Assembly: GCA_945898195.1 (NCBI GenBank)
Contig: CAMDHM010000010.1
Location: 1-64,000, forward strand
Source of the DNA: Pseudobacteriovorax antillogorgiicola
GTDB lineage: Bacteria > Bdellovibrionota_B > Oligoflexia > Oligoflexales > RGVZ01
Direction of reading: 5' to 3'
Length of the DNA stretch: 64,000 nucleotides
The translations under genes were made by a program, and so were the position numbers. Below the pieces are notes generated by a model, which was not told the DNA's origin, searched no databases, and saw only the letters and a list, made by a program, of their open reading frames with translations. Every line of letters starts with the position of its first letter. The stretch's first letter is position 1. Shown in pieces: positions 15,720 to 25,562 of the stretch.

Positions 15720-17615
15720 TTATTTTTCTTCTTGCCTGAGAGCGGCATGAAGGGCCACGGCGGATTCCTTGCGCAGGCCCTTTATTTTTTCAAGTTGCTC
15801 GAGGGTGGCCCGGCGCAGGCCATCGAGACCGCCAAATTCCACTAGCAGCTTTTGCCGCATTTTTGTTCCGATCCCTGGAATTGTTTCCAGGCTAGAGCCT
15901 TGCAGTACCTTGGCGCGTTTTTTCCTGTGGTGCGTGATGGCGAAACGATGTGCTTCATCGCGTAGGCGCGTCATTAGGCGATATTCCGGGCTGCCCGGCG
16001 TAAGCGGCACGGGCGCCTCTTCGGGTTGAAGGAAAACTCGTTCAAAACTTCGTTGTGGCGCGCCAGTCTCAATGACTTTGCCGATCCCCTTGGTTTTCTC
16101 AATACGACTTTTGGCCAGGCTAACGATGGTCAGCTGAACGTCGGGAAAATCCTTCGCAGAATCCAGTGCGGCCTGTAATTGTCCACGGCCGCCATCGATG
16201 ACCAGAAGGTCTGGCGTGTCGCCATCACGGCGAGCTCGTTCAAGTCGTCGTTTGACGACCTCGCGCATGCTGGCAAAATCGTCGGGGGCACCCTGCACGG
16301 TCTCTATTGTGTAGTGTCGATACTGATCCTTTGCAGCCTTGCCACCAATAAAACAGACGTTGGATGCAACAATCGCTGTTTCGTGGAAGTTTGAGATGTC
16401 AATGCATTCCATGCGGTTTGGTAAAATCGGTAGGTTGAGTTTTTCTTTAAGAATCTCGAGCTCCGTTTGCCGCTTTTCGGAGTCGTCTGCGACAACACCT
16501 AGGTTGAAAGATGCATTTTTTTCCGCGATATCTACCAGATTTCGGCGCACGCTCCGTTGCGGTGTCAAGATCCTGAGGGGTTTCCCAATGACGGAGTGCT
16601 GTTCATCGCCCATTTGTTGCAGTGCTGCCTGCAAATCGGAAATGGCCTCGGTGTCGTCCCACGTTTGAGGCAAAAGAATTTCTGGGGGAAGGGCTCGACC
16701 ATCGTAATACTGAAGTAGAAACTCGGTCAGTGCTTCGCCAGTTCCATTGGCTGCTGTGTGGCTGTTAAAACTATCAGATCCAATGACCTTTCCTTGGCGC
16801 ACAAGAACGACATGAAACGATGCGTTTTCTTCGTTGGCACAAAAACCAATTGCATCGGCATCAATATCTTCCCCGACGATCACGGACTGTTTTTCGGTGG
16901 CTTTCTCAAAGGCTCTCAATTGATCGCGGTAACTCGCTGCTAGTTCATAGCTTTCGCTTTCAGAGGCGGCCGTCATTTTATCTTTTAGTTCCCTAATAAG
17001 ATCACGGTTGCGACCCTGCAAAAAAGACACGGCATCACGAACCGTGGCGGTATACATTTCGCGGTCGACAGGCAGAGTGCAGGGGCCAAGGCACAGTTTC
17101 ATATGGTAGTAATTGCATGGACGTTTAACGGTCGCGAATTCGTGGCGGGTGCAACGGATCAACGGAAAAATCCGGTAGATTGTCGCCAACATGATTTTCA
17201 AATTTCCTGCACTGCCGAAAGGTCCAAGATAGGTTGCCCCATCGTCCTTACGCCGCCTCACCTTTTCGATGCGCGGCCAGGTTTCATGGAATCCCACTCG
17301 CAGGTATGGAAATTCCTTGTCGTCACGCAGCAGGATATTGAATCTTGGTTTATGATGTTTGATCAGGGTTCGTTCAAGAAGAAGTGCTTCCACTTCTGTT
17401 TGAGTCAAAATGACATCAAAATCAATCAGCTCCCGGACCAATGCAGCCGTCTTCATATTAAGCTGTTGTTTTTGAAAATAGCTGCTGACTCGATTTTTTA
17501 AGGCTTTAGCTTTACCAACATAAATAATTGTTCCACGCGTGTCCTTCATCAAGTACACGCCAGGAGTCAAAGGTAAGCCGGCTAATTTATCTCGAATAGT
17601 TCTGCTAAGGCTCAC
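15720..17615 (-). CDS. uvrC: Excinuclease ABC subunit C
   Basis: 631 residues, the normal UvrC length. In nucleotide excision repair UvrC makes both incisions beside the lesion held by UvrB. Domains in order: GIY-YIG nuclease (GVYLMKDTRGTIIYVGKA), Cys-rich region (CTRHEFATVKRPCNYY, then LCLGPC), UVR motif (ELAASYRDQLRAFE), RNase H-like nuclease domain (IDISNFHE, DLLVIDGGRGQ) and tandem HhH (IPGIGTKMRQKLLVEFGG). It starts with GTG overlapping the uvrB stop (GTGA), so translation is coupled to uvrB. A uvrB-uvrC operon allows balanced synthesis of the incision pair. Confidence 0.97.
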   Translation of the reverse strand: MSLSRTIRDKLAGLPLTPGVYLMKDTRGTIIYVGKAKALKNRVSSYFQKQQLNMKTAALVRELIDFDVILTQTEVEALLLERTLIKHHKPRFNILLRDDKEFPYLRVGFHETWPRIEKVRRRKDDGATYLGPFGSAGNLKIMLATIYRIFPLIRCTRHEFATVKRPCNYYHMKLCLGPCTLPVDREMYTATVRDAVSFLQGRNRDLIRELKDKMTAASESESYELAASYRDQLRAFEKATEKQSVIVGEDIDADAIGFCANEENASFHVVLVRQGKVIGSDSFNSHTAANGTGEALTEFLLQYYDGRALPPEILLPQTWDDTEAISDLQAALQQMGDEQHSVIGKPLRILTPQRSVRRNLVDIAEKNASFNLGVVADDSEKRQTELEILKEKLNLPILPNRMECIDISNFHETAIVASNVCFIGGKAAKDQYRHYTIETVQGAPDDFASMREVVKRRLERARRDGDTPDLLVIDGGRGQLQAALDSAKDFPDVQLTIVSLAKSRIEKTKGIGKVIETGAPQRSFERVFLQPEEAPVPLTPGSPEYRLMTRLRDEAHRFAITHHRKKRAKVLQGSSLETIPGIGTKMRQKLLVEFGGLDGLRRATLEQLEKIKGLRKESAVALHAALRQEEK

Positions 17616-19687
17616 GATTCGCCACCGTGCGCGCCGACCGCTGTGGCTTCCTCTCCGGCTTTCAATAATAGGCTTCGTAGGTGAGCTACCTCATCGCGTA
17701 TTCCTGCGGCCTTTTCAAAATCCAGGTCCGCAGCGGCCTTACGCATCTCTTTGGTTTTTTTTGTGATGTCCTTTTCAAGCTGTTGAACGTTTTTGTACTG
17801 GATCTCGTTCATGCGCTGTTTTGCAGCAGAACCAACCAGGGGTGGATCTTCTTTTTGCAAACCGTAAATAACGCGAAGATCTTCCGGAATGGCCTTAAGG
17901 ATAGTCTGCGGGCTAATGTTATGCTTTTTATTGTAGGCGATCTGAATTTCACGGCGCCGGTTCGTCTCGTCCAAGCATTCGTTGATGGACTTCGTTAGCC
18001 GGTCGGCAAAGAAAATAACCCGTCCGTCAACATTTCGTGCCGCTCGACCCACAATCTGGATCAACGAAGACTTTGATCTTAGAAAACCCTCTTTGTCGGC
18101 GTCCATGATGGCAACGAGTTGAACTTCTGGTAAATCAAGTCCCTCGCGTAGCAGGTTGATCCCAATGAGAACGTCGTAGTCGCCGCGCCGCAGGTCGCGT
18201 AATAATTCAATGCGCTGAAGGCTTTCGATATCAGCGTGCAAGTAGCGCACCTTGATCCCTGCCTCTGCGTAGAACTGGGCCAGGTCCTCGGCCATTTTTT
18301 TGGTTAACGTTGTAACTAGGACACGGCCTCCAGCGGCGACCGTTTTTTTGATTTCGCCAAACAACGTATCCACCTGATCTTTGGCGGGCCGGATTTCAAT
18401 TTGTGGGTCGATCAGTCCGGTGGGACGGATGATCTGCTCGCTATAGTGTCCGCCCGAGGCTTGCATTTCAAACGCCGCCGGAGTTGCACTGACGTAGACG
18501 GTTTGGTGAACGCGGGCCAGAAACTCTTCGAAATTTAAGGGTCGGTTGTCGAGGGCGGAAGGCAGACGGAATCCGTGGTCCACAAGAACTTGTTTGCGTG
18601 CGCGATCGCCCCGCGACATTCCGTTCAATTGGGGAACCGTGATGTGGCTTTCATCAATGATGGTTAAAAAGTCCTTTGGGAAATAGTCCAGCAGTGTGGG
18701 CGGCGGAGCGCCTGGCGGATTTCCGTTTAAGTATCTGGTGTAGTTTTCGATGCCTGGGCAGAATCCGAGGTGTTCAAACATTTCAATGTCGTGCATGGTC
18801 CTTTGCTCGAGGCGCTGGTATTCGACAAGTTGGCCGTGCGCGCGGTATTCACGCAGGCGCTCGCCAAGGTCTTTCAGAATTTCCTTGACGATCTGGCGCG
18901 AGTCTCTACGGTCGGTCACGTAGTGGCTGTTGGGATAAATGGACAAGTGGTCGACGTTACGGAGGGTTTTCCCCGTCAACGAATCGATCACCACCATGCG
19001 CTCAATTTCTGGACCAAAAAATTCAATGCGAATGGCCTCGTCCCGCTGGTTGGCGGGAAGGATATCCACAACATCGCCGCGGACGCGAAAATTACCGCGA
19101 CTAAAATTCGCGTCGTTTCGGGTGTATTGGATGTCAATGAGTGCGCGCAAAAGTTGGTCGCGGTCCATTTTTTGGCCTGTCGCCAGTTCGACGACCAGTT
19201 TCGCGTAACTTGTGGGGGACCCGAGGCCATAAATGCAACTGACACTGGCAACGATGATGACATCGGGTCGCTCAAAAAGGGCCATTGTCGCATTGTGGCG
19301 CATCTTGTCGATGTCTTCGTTGATCGCCGAATCCTTGGCAATATACGTGTCCGTGCTTGGGACGTAGGCCTCGGGCTGATAATAATCGTAGTAGCTAATG
19401 AAATATTCGACGGCATTGTGCGGAAAAAGTTCACGCATCTCACTGAAAAGTTGAGCGGCGAGGGTCTTATTGGGGGCCATGATCAGGGTGGGCCTGTTGT
19501 ACTTCGCGATCACGTTGGCCATGGTAAAGGTTTTTCCTGATCCCGTCACCCCCATCAAGACATGATGTTTATCGCCGGCCGAAAGTGCCCTGCAAATGCC
19601 ATCAATGGCTTGTGGCTGATCCCCTTGGGGCACATACCTTGAAGCCAGTTGAAAGATCGAATTTTTGGGCTCTTGTTGAGGGGGCAT
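17612..19687 (-). CDS. uvrB: Excinuclease ABC subunit B
   Basis: 691 residues of helicase-like UvrB, which receives damaged DNA from UvrA and recruits UvrC. Visible motifs: Walker A GVTGSGKTFTMAN, TLAAQL, the beta-hairpin region with YYDYYQPEAYVP, DESHITVPQ (motif II), VSATPA, GINLLREGLDLPEV and QIVGRAARN (motif VI). A C-terminal UVR motif (KEMRKAAADLDFEKAAGIRD) binds UvrC. The ATG has only a weak ribosome site. It is first in a two-gene unit with uvrC and divergent from actA; the 124-base gap between them has no strong promoter match on this strand and no clear LexA box. Confidence 0.97.
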   Translation of the reverse strand: MPPQQEPKNSIFQLASRYVPQGDQPQAIDGICRALSAGDKHHVLMGVTGSGKTFTMANVIAKYNRPTLIMAPNKTLAAQLFSEMRELFPHNAVEYFISYYDYYQPEAYVPSTDTYIAKDSAINEDIDKMRHNATMALFERPDVIIVASVSCIYGLGSPTSYAKLVVELATGQKMDRDQLLRALIDIQYTRNDANFSRGNFRVRGDVVDILPANQRDEAIRIEFFGPEIERMVVIDSLTGKTLRNVDHLSIYPNSHYVTDRRDSRQIVKEILKDLGERLREYRAHGQLVEYQRLEQRTMHDIEMFEHLGFCPGIENYTRYLNGNPPGAPPPTLLDYFPKDFLTIIDESHITVPQLNGMSRGDRARKQVLVDHGFRLPSALDNRPLNFEEFLARVHQTVYVSATPAAFEMQASGGHYSEQIIRPTGLIDPQIEIRPAKDQVDTLFGEIKKTVAAGGRVLVTTLTKKMAEDLAQFYAEAGIKVRYLHADIESLQRIELLRDLRRGDYDVLIGINLLREGLDLPEVQLVAIMDADKEGFLRSKSSLIQIVGRAARNVDGRVIFFADRLTKSINECLDETNRRREIQIAYNKKHNISPQTILKAIPEDLRVIYGLQKEDPPLVGSAAKQRMNEIQYKNVQQLEKDITKKTKEMRKAAADLDFEKAAGIRDEVAHLRSLLLKAGEEATAVGAHGGES

Positions 19688-19811
19688 TGGCTATGGGCTG
19701 CCTTTTTTTTGAACAATGATAAAACCATGCATATCTCTTAAATCACTGGACGTTCCACCCATTTATGCTTAACAATAATTCGACTCTTTTTCAAAATTGA
19801 GGAGGCTGGCG

Positions 19812-20348
19812 TTGATCCGGAAACTGGTTACTCTCTTTGTTCTCCTTGTTGCGGTTGGTTTAACTGCGGGTTCCAACGAGGCACGCGCGTGGTGGATGTG
19901 GACCCCCGGCGATACCGTGGACGATGTTGGTTACAAGCCTACGCAACCGATACCTTTCAGCCACTCTCTTCATGCAGGTAAGCGGGAAATACCGTGTGAA
20001 TATTGCCATTCAGCCGCGCGCCGTGCCGCATCGGCTGGCATACCGCCCATGAATACTTGTATGGGCTGCCACAAGGTGGTCGCTACAGACAAAGAACCAA
20101 TTAAATGGCTTACCGAAAAGTACAATAAAAATGAGCCGGTCGAATGGGTCAAAGTTCACGATTTGCCGGAATATGCCCGATTTTCCCATAAGCCCCACGT
20201 GAAAGCCGGGGTGGAGTGTCAGAGTTGCCACGGTAATGTTCAAAACATGGCTGTGGTTGAGCAAGTTGCGCCCCTGCAGATGGGTTGGTGCATTGGCTGC
20301 CATAAGGAAAAAGGCGCCAGCATCGATTGCATCACGTGTCACTACTGA
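19812..20348 (+). CDS. actA: Alternative complex III pentaheme cytochrome c subunit ActA
   Basis: 178 residues with five CxxCH heme sites: CEYCH, CMGCH, CQSCH, CIGCH and CITCH. Pentaheme cytochrome is the ActA subunit of alternative complex III, which oxidises quinol in the membrane and passes electrons to periplasmic acceptors. The signal or anchor segment IRKLVTLFVLLVAVGLTAG precedes the mature part. The start is taken as the TTG at 19812, because GAGGAGG lies six bases before it; the TTG at 19797 lies upstream of that site. It opens the six-gene act operon. Confidence 0.92.
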   Translation: MIRKLVTLFVLLVAVGLTAGSNEARAWWMWTPGDTVDDVGYKPTQPIPFSHSLHAGKREIPCEYCHSAARRAASAGIPPMNTCMGCHKVVATDKEPIKWLTEKYNKNEPVEWVKVHDLPEYARFSHKPHVKAGVECQSCHGNVQNMAVVEQVAPLQMGWCIGCHKEKGASIDCITCHY

Positions 20349-20362
20349 GACAGGAACCACCA

Positions 20363-23300
20363 ATGACGATCAATAACCCGGAATCCGGTAAGCAAGGCGC
20401 TGCATTCGAAATGGATGAGCGCGGTCCTGTTGTGTTTGGCCCTGTCCACGAACCGTTCGAACGTCCCGCTGAGAAGATGGTTGAAGGGCCACTTTACATG
20501 GAGACCGAAGAGGTTATTCCAGAGTTGGCACCTCTTGCTTCCGCGGAAGAACAAAAGGACGAGGCTCGTAAGGCGCTGTCGATGAACCTCGACCGCCGTG
20601 ATTTTCTCAAGTTGTTCAGTGCGACCGCTGTCGCCAGTTCCGCGGCATGTGTGCGACGCCCCGCCGAAAAAGCGATCCCCTACGTCAACCAGCCGGTCGA
20701 TTTTGTGCCAAGTGTGGCAAACAACTATGCAACGACCTGCGGTGAATGCGCCGCTGGTTGTGGCCTTGTGGTCAAGACCAAGGAAGGCCGCCCCGTTAAA
20801 GTCGAAGGCAATCCTGAGCATCCGATCAGTCAGGGCGGCACATGCACCCTCGGTCAGGCGGCCCTTCAAGGGCTTTACCATCCAGAGCGTCGAAAGTCCC
20901 CATTGCTCAAGCGCGGCAATAGGTCTGATTTGATTTCTTGGGATGACACCTACGAGATGCTGGCAAAAGATTTTGCTGGCAAAAAAGTTGGTATCCTGAC
21001 CAACGGTTCAACCGGGCATCGCCATCAATTTTATCGGGAATGGCTTAAAGCGATCGGAAGCTCTGATTCGCGGCTTTATACCTATGAGTCAAACGCTCTT
21101 TATGCGGCTATCGCGCAAGCTCACAGTCTGGCTTTTGGCTTTGAAGCCTTGCCGCGGGTTGATCTGCGCCAAGCGAAGACGATTGTTGGAATTGGATCGG
21201 ATTTCCTTGATGTCGGTGTTTCACCGGTATTCTTTGCAAAGAATTTCAGTGAAGCTCGCAACTTAAAGTCTGGCAGCATGGTACGGCTGGTTCAGTTTGA
21301 AACGGCGATGACCATTACCGGCGGTCGCGCTGATGAGCGTCATGTGATCGCGCCAAACGCCGAACTTGTAACCTTGCTTCTCTTGATGAAGGCTTTGACT
21401 GAGCGCGCTGACGTGAAGGGCTCTGCCAACACGAAGGCAATCGCAAAGAAAATCCTTGCGGCCAATGACGCTGTGACCCTCGGTGGTTATGAAGCGGTCG
21501 GGGTTGACAAGGCTGTTTTTGAAGCGCTTGCCACTGAGATGATAAAAAACCAATCGGTTGTGTTCGCCGGTGGAAGTCATAGCTTCGATGATCAAGCCAC
21601 GGCCCTCCAAATGGCTGCAATTGTGGTCAACGAACTTATTGGTGCCTACGGCAGCGCTCTGATGCTCGATCGGGGATGGATGATCTCTCCGGTGAAGCCG
21701 GGGGACTTGAAGCGTTTCGCCCAGGAGGCTAGCGGCTTGGATGCGCTCCTCATCATTGACTCCAACCCAGCATTCACTTTGCCTGCTTCGTTTGGTTTCT
21801 CTGAGGCCGTAGCGAAAATTCCAGTTGTTGTATCCATGCAAACCCAACCTGTTGAGACGGATGACCTGGCAAAGTATGTGCTTCCGGTAAACCACTCGCT
21901 TGAGTCTTGGGGTGACGAACAACCAGCGGCGGGCTTTTGGTCTGCTCGGCAGCCTGCGGTGCTTGCGACAACAGACAGCCGCCAAGCGGAAGATGTTTTG
22001 CTTTGGATTGCTGCCCACATGAAGCGGTCAATGCCATACAGTGATTATCGCGCCTACATCCGTGAGCGTTGGAAGGCAGTTGCCGCTTTGGTCGATGCCA
22101 AAGGTGAATTTGATAATTTTTTCAACGCCGTGTTGCGTCGGGGATTCGTGGGAAAATTGACCACACGTGGCAATGATTCAATGCGCGATGTCACAGGCTC
22201 CGTAAAGGCAGCCAAGCTACCGTCAGCAGGAACTCTGCGCCTCCTGGCACCGCTCGATGTTCGCTTGAACGATGGTCGTGGGGCGAACAAGCCGGTGCTT
22301 CAAGAGGTCGGCGATGCCATGACTACGATCACGTGGGATTCATGGGTCGCGATGAATCCACAGACCGCAAAAAAAATGGGTCTGCGGCGTAATGATATGC
22401 TCAAGGTGGAGAGTGCAACGGGCACGGTTCAGGCTGCCCTGTATCCTCTGCCTGGCGTTCATCCTGATGCGGTGATCATTCATCGCGGCAATGGCCACGC
22501 TAAACATGTCAGTAAAATCAGCGGCGAAAACGGCGTTAACCCCCTGGCTCTGTTTGCCAAGGCAACGGATTCAGCGACTGGAATGCCGGTGACAAGCGGC
22601 GCAACGGTGAAGGTGGCCTCAACGGGGAAAATCTTCCAGTTGGCTGCGATGCAAAAACATAACGATCTGGCGAACCGTCGTGACATTGTTAAAAAGTTGA
22701 GTGTTTCCGAAGCCGCGCAAAAAATGATGAAGCGTCAGAACCTCGATGAAGTTCCAGACCTTTATCCAGCGATGTACAACACCGTGGATTACCGCTGGGG
22801 CCTGTCGGTTGACTTGACCAAGTGCACCGGCTGCGGGGCCTGTCAGGTGGCTTGTGCTCAAGAGAACAACATACCGCAGGTAGGCCGCGAGCAAATCAAC
22901 CTTGGTCGGGAGATGCATTGGGTTCGTTTGGACCGCTACTTTGAAGGGGACACCAACAACCCACAGGTCTCGATTCAGCCAATGATGTGCCAGCAGTGCT
23001 CGCATGCGCCATGTGAAGCCGTTTGCCCGGTATTTGCGACGGTGCACGATCCGGAAGGCATCAACTCGATGACCTACAACCGCTGCATCGGGACTCGATA
23101 CTGTGCTAACGCCTGTCCGTATAAGGTCCGTCGCTTTAATTGGTGGACACACCGTTGGAATATGATTGGCGACCGGTTGCAAGATCGCAACCTTCGGGCG
23201 CTGAATCCGGATGTCACGGTGCGTACCCGTGGTGTCATGGAGAAGTGCAACTTCTGCTTTCAACGTATTCGCGACGCGAAACACGTGGCAAAGGTCCAAG

Positions 23301-23617
23301 ATCGAAAAGTCATGGATGGGGAAGTGCGGACGGCTTGCGAACAGGTTTGTCCTTCGGACGCGATCGTTTTTGGGAATCTTAAGGATCCGAATAGCCGGGT
23401 GGCGCAACTGCGTGCGGATGGCCGTTCCTATCTCGCTCTCGGTGGCGATCCAGAAATGAAAGAATATGGCCTTAAGACCCTGCCGAACGTGAGCTACGTT
23501 TCCCACGTAAGCCATCGTGAGGGTTTTAGTGATTCGCTGCACTCTGAACACGGGGCCCACGGCACCGATGCCCAGCAAGACAGCCATGGCAAGTCGGAAG
23601 AGCATAAGGGACATTAA
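20363..23617 (+). CDS. actB: Alternative complex III molybdopterin-like/iron-sulfur subunit ActB
   Basis: 1084 residues, the fused ActB form. The N-terminal two thirds resemble molybdopterin oxidoreductases (TTCGECAAGCGLVVK, GGTCTLGQA); in characterised complexes this part has no molybdenum. The C-terminal third is a ferredoxin-like domain with CTGCGACQVACAQENN, CQQCSHAPCEAVCP, CIGTRYCANACPYK, CNFCFQRI and CEQVCPSD, enough for one 3Fe-4S and three 4Fe-4S clusters as known in the family. A twin-arginine motif DRRDFLKLF lies at residues 77-85 rather than at the very start, which matches the extended Tat signal known for this family. The ATG follows AGGA. Export would need Tat, and tatA lies downstream of the operon. 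Confidence 0.93.
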   Translation: MTINNPESGKQGAAFEMDERGPVVFGPVHEPFERPAEKMVEGPLYMETEEVIPELAPLASAEEQKDEARKALSMNLDRRDFLKLFSATAVASSAACVRRPAEKAIPYVNQPVDFVPSVANNYATTCGECAAGCGLVVKTKEGRPVKVEGNPEHPISQGGTCTLGQAALQGLYHPERRKSPLLKRGNRSDLISWDDTYEMLAKDFAGKKVGILTNGSTGHRHQFYREWLKAIGSSDSRLYTYESNALYAAIAQAHSLAFGFEALPRVDLRQAKTIVGIGSDFLDVGVSPVFFAKNFSEARNLKSGSMVRLVQFETAMTITGGRADERHVIAPNAELVTLLLLMKALTERADVKGSANTKAIAKKILAANDAVTLGGYEAVGVDKAVFEALATEMIKNQSVVFAGGSHSFDDQATALQMAAIVVNELIGAYGSALMLDRGWMISPVKPGDLKRFAQEASGLDALLIIDSNPAFTLPASFGFSEAVAKIPVVVSMQTQPVETDDLAKYVLPVNHSLESWGDEQPAAGFWSARQPAVLATTDSRQAEDVLLWIAAHMKRSMPYSDYRAYIRERWKAVAALVDAKGEFDNFFNAVLRRGFVGKLTTRGNDSMRDVTGSVKAAKLPSAGTLRLLAPLDVRLNDGRGANKPVLQEVGDAMTTITWDSWVAMNPQTAKKMGLRRNDMLKVESATGTVQAALYPLPGVHPDAVIIHRGNGHAKHVSKISGENGVNPLALFAKATDSATGMPVTSGATVKVASTGKIFQLAAMQKHNDLANRRDIVKKLSVSEAAQKMMKRQNLDEVPDLYPAMYNTVDYRWGLSVDLTKCTGCGACQVACAQENNIPQVGREQINLGREMHWVRLDRYFEGDTNNPQVSIQPMMCQQCSHAPCEAVCPVFATVHDPEGINSMTYNRCIGTRYCANACPYKVRRFNWWTHRWNMIGDRLQDRNLRALNPDVTVRTRGVMEKCNFCFQRIRDAKHVAKVQDRKVMDGEVRTACEQVCPSDAIVFGNLKDPNSRVAQLRADGRSYLALGGDPEMKEYGLKTLPNVSYVSHVSHREGFSDSLHSEHGAHGTDAQQDSHGKSEEHKGH

Positions 23618-23618
23618 A

Positions 23619-24992
23619 ATGATTGATGCGTCGAAATACAGCAATACGGTGAAGTGGGAAAAAACGATTTCGGACGTCAACGACGAAATCTTGGTAAACC
23701 TGCGGAACCCTCATCCGTCATTTTACGTGGCCTTTGCCATAGCGGCGACCGCGTTGCTTGTTGCGATTGGTTTCGTGGCAGCACATACCATTTTAGGCTT
23801 GGGCGTTTGGAATTTTGCGCCACCTCTATTTTGGGCAGTCGACATCACCAACTTCGTATTTTGGGTTGGTATTGGTCATGCTGGCACTCTAATCTCGGCA
23901 ATTTTATTTCTGTTCCGTGCGAAATGGCGAAACACGGTGAATCGCAGTGCGGAGGCGATGACTATCTTTGCCGTTATGTGCGCTGCCGTTTTTCCGTTGA
24001 TTCACATGGGCCGAATGTGGGTCGGTGCATATTGGGCGCTGCCACTACCAAACACAAATAATATCTGGGTAAACTTCCGATCCCCGTTGGTCTGGGATGT
24101 TTTTGCCATCTCGACGTATTTCACTGTGTCTCTTCTTTTTTGGTACATCGGGCTCGTTCCTGACTTGGCCACCATTCGCGATCGTAGCACGGGCTTTAAG
24201 CGCCTCGTCTACGGTGTAATGTCATTCGGTTGGCGTGGAACGGCGAAGCAATGGTACCACTACGAAGCCGGTTACGGATTTCTGGCGGCGTTGGCCACAC
24301 CACTGGTGCTTTCTGTGCACTCCGTCGTATCTTGGGACTTCGCGATGTCCCTGCAGCCGGGATGGCATACAACGATCTTTCCACCATACTTTGTCGCCGG
24401 CGCCATCCTTTCAGGGTGCGCTATGGTGTACTCGCTTTTGATTCCGGTACGTAAAATGTTCCGCCTTGAAAAGTTTATCCTCCCGGAGCATCTTGAGGCG
24501 TGCATTAAGCTGACCCTTCTGACCTCCACGATTGTTTTCTACGCGTATGCCGTTGAATTTTTTGTTGCCTGGTATAGCGGTAATACCTATGAATGGGCGC
24601 TTTTCGAAAAGCGTGCCGTTGGGCCTTATTCCTTTTATTTCTGGACCATGGTGTTTTGTAACTGCATCTTCCCACTTGCCTGGTGGTCCAAGCGCGTTCG
24701 AAATAGCATTCCCATTTCGTTTGTGATCTGCATTTTGGTCAACGTTGGGATGTGGTTTGAGCGTTACAACATCATTGTTTCTGGTCTGGTCGAGGATTTT
24801 CTTCCTGGATCTTGGGGGCACTTCGAGCCGGGGCTTTGGGAAATTGTGATTACGACGGGCAGCTTTGGACTGTTTTTTGTTTTCTTCCTGCTGTTCTGCA
24901 AATTCTTCCCAATCATTTCGCTTTCGGAGATCAAATTGATCATGCCGAAGCCGCTCAGCCGGGGCCATGCCGGATCTGTGAAAGGGCACTGA
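23619..24992 (+). CDS. actC: Alternative complex III membrane subunit ActC (NrfD-like)
   Basis: 457 residues with about ten membrane helices, NrfD/PsrC type. ActC and ActF are the two large membrane subunits of the complex; ActC is thought to hold the quinol site. Segments such as FWVGIGHAGTLISAILFLFR, VFPLIHMGRMWVG and SVVSWDFAMSLQPGWHTTIF are typical of this subunit. The ATG lies just after the actB stop, preceded by AAGGG. A long forward open frame reaches upstream into actB but is not needed. Confidence 0.92.
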   Translation: MIDASKYSNTVKWEKTISDVNDEILVNLRNPHPSFYVAFAIAATALLVAIGFVAAHTILGLGVWNFAPPLFWAVDITNFVFWVGIGHAGTLISAILFLFRAKWRNTVNRSAEAMTIFAVMCAAVFPLIHMGRMWVGAYWALPLPNTNNIWVNFRSPLVWDVFAISTYFTVSLLFWYIGLVPDLATIRDRSTGFKRLVYGVMSFGWRGTAKQWYHYEAGYGFLAALATPLVLSVHSVVSWDFAMSLQPGWHTTIFPPYFVAGAILSGCAMVYSLLIPVRKMFRLEKFILPEHLEACIKLTLLTSTIVFYAYAVEFFVAWYSGNTYEWALFEKRAVGPYSFYFWTMVFCNCIFPLAWWSKRVRNSIPISFVICILVNVGMWFERYNIIVSGLVEDFLPGSWGHFEPGLWEIVITTGSFGLFFVFFLLFCKFFPIISLSEIKLIMPKPLSRGHAGSVKGH

Positions 24993-24999
24993 AACGATT

Positions 25000-25533
25000 A
25001 TGACTACACCAATGAGTACAAAAACCAGCGGCATTATGGGCGTGTTTAGTTACCTCGATAAATTTTGCGAGGCGATTGAGAACGTTCGGGATCGCTCAGA
25101 CTTCCACGGTCACGAGTCATTTTCCCCAACTTCGTACCATGAAATTGAACATGCCTATCAATTTGAACCGAGCCCGGTTCGAAAATTCACTCTGGTCGGG
25201 GCCCTAACCGGTTTAGTGACCGGTTTCAGCCTTGCATTAGGTCTGGACTATGCCTGGCCGATCGTTGTGGGTGGCAAGCCGGCTGGTCTGTTTTCATTAC
25301 CTGCCTATGTGGTTATCGGATTCGAAATGACGATTCTTTTTGGTGCCCTCGCGACAATCGCGGGTATTCTGATCATGGGGCGGCTCCCAAATCCAAAGCT
25401 AAGGATTCTGGATCCGCGGACGACGGATGACAAGTTCGCCATTTATGTACCGGGTGCCACTGTCGATGGCCCGCAGGCAAAGCTCCTTCGTGAGCTTGGC
25501 GCGGATGAAATCAATGCCACGCAGGCACCATGA
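25000..25533 (+). CDS. actD: Alternative complex III membrane subunit ActD (DUF3341)
   Basis: 177 residues: a soluble N-terminal part (IMGVFSYLDKFCEAIENVRD) and two membrane helices (LTGLVTGFSLALGLDYAWP and VVIGFEMTILFGALATIAGI), followed by a cytoplasmic tail with DDKFAIYV. This is the DUF3341 ActD layout. ActD lies beside ActC in the complex and may help in energy coupling; that role is not settled. It starts seven bases after actC and ends with ATGA against the next open frame. Confidence 0.9.
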   Translation: MTTPMSTKTSGIMGVFSYLDKFCEAIENVRDRSDFHGHESFSPTSYHEIEHAYQFEPSPVRKFTLVGALTGLVTGFSLALGLDYAWPIVVGGKPAGLFSLPAYVVIGFEMTILFGALATIAGILIMGRLPNPKLRILDPRTTDDKFAIYVPGATVDGPQAKLLRELGADEINATQAP

Positions 25534-25562
25534 AAAGTCATCGCGATGAAGGAGTTGGCAGC

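Noticed and set aside
18770-19540. 256-codon plus-strand frame opposite uvrB
   Set aside because: Val/Asp-rich shadow of uvrB with no domain.
19688-19811. Promoters between uvrB and actA
   Set aside because: Only weak matches such as TTGAAC with TATCTC, and no LexA-like box; not enough to call.
22619-23680. 353-codon minus-strand frame opposite actB
   Set aside because: No recognised motif; actB iron-sulfur motifs on the plus strand are unambiguous.
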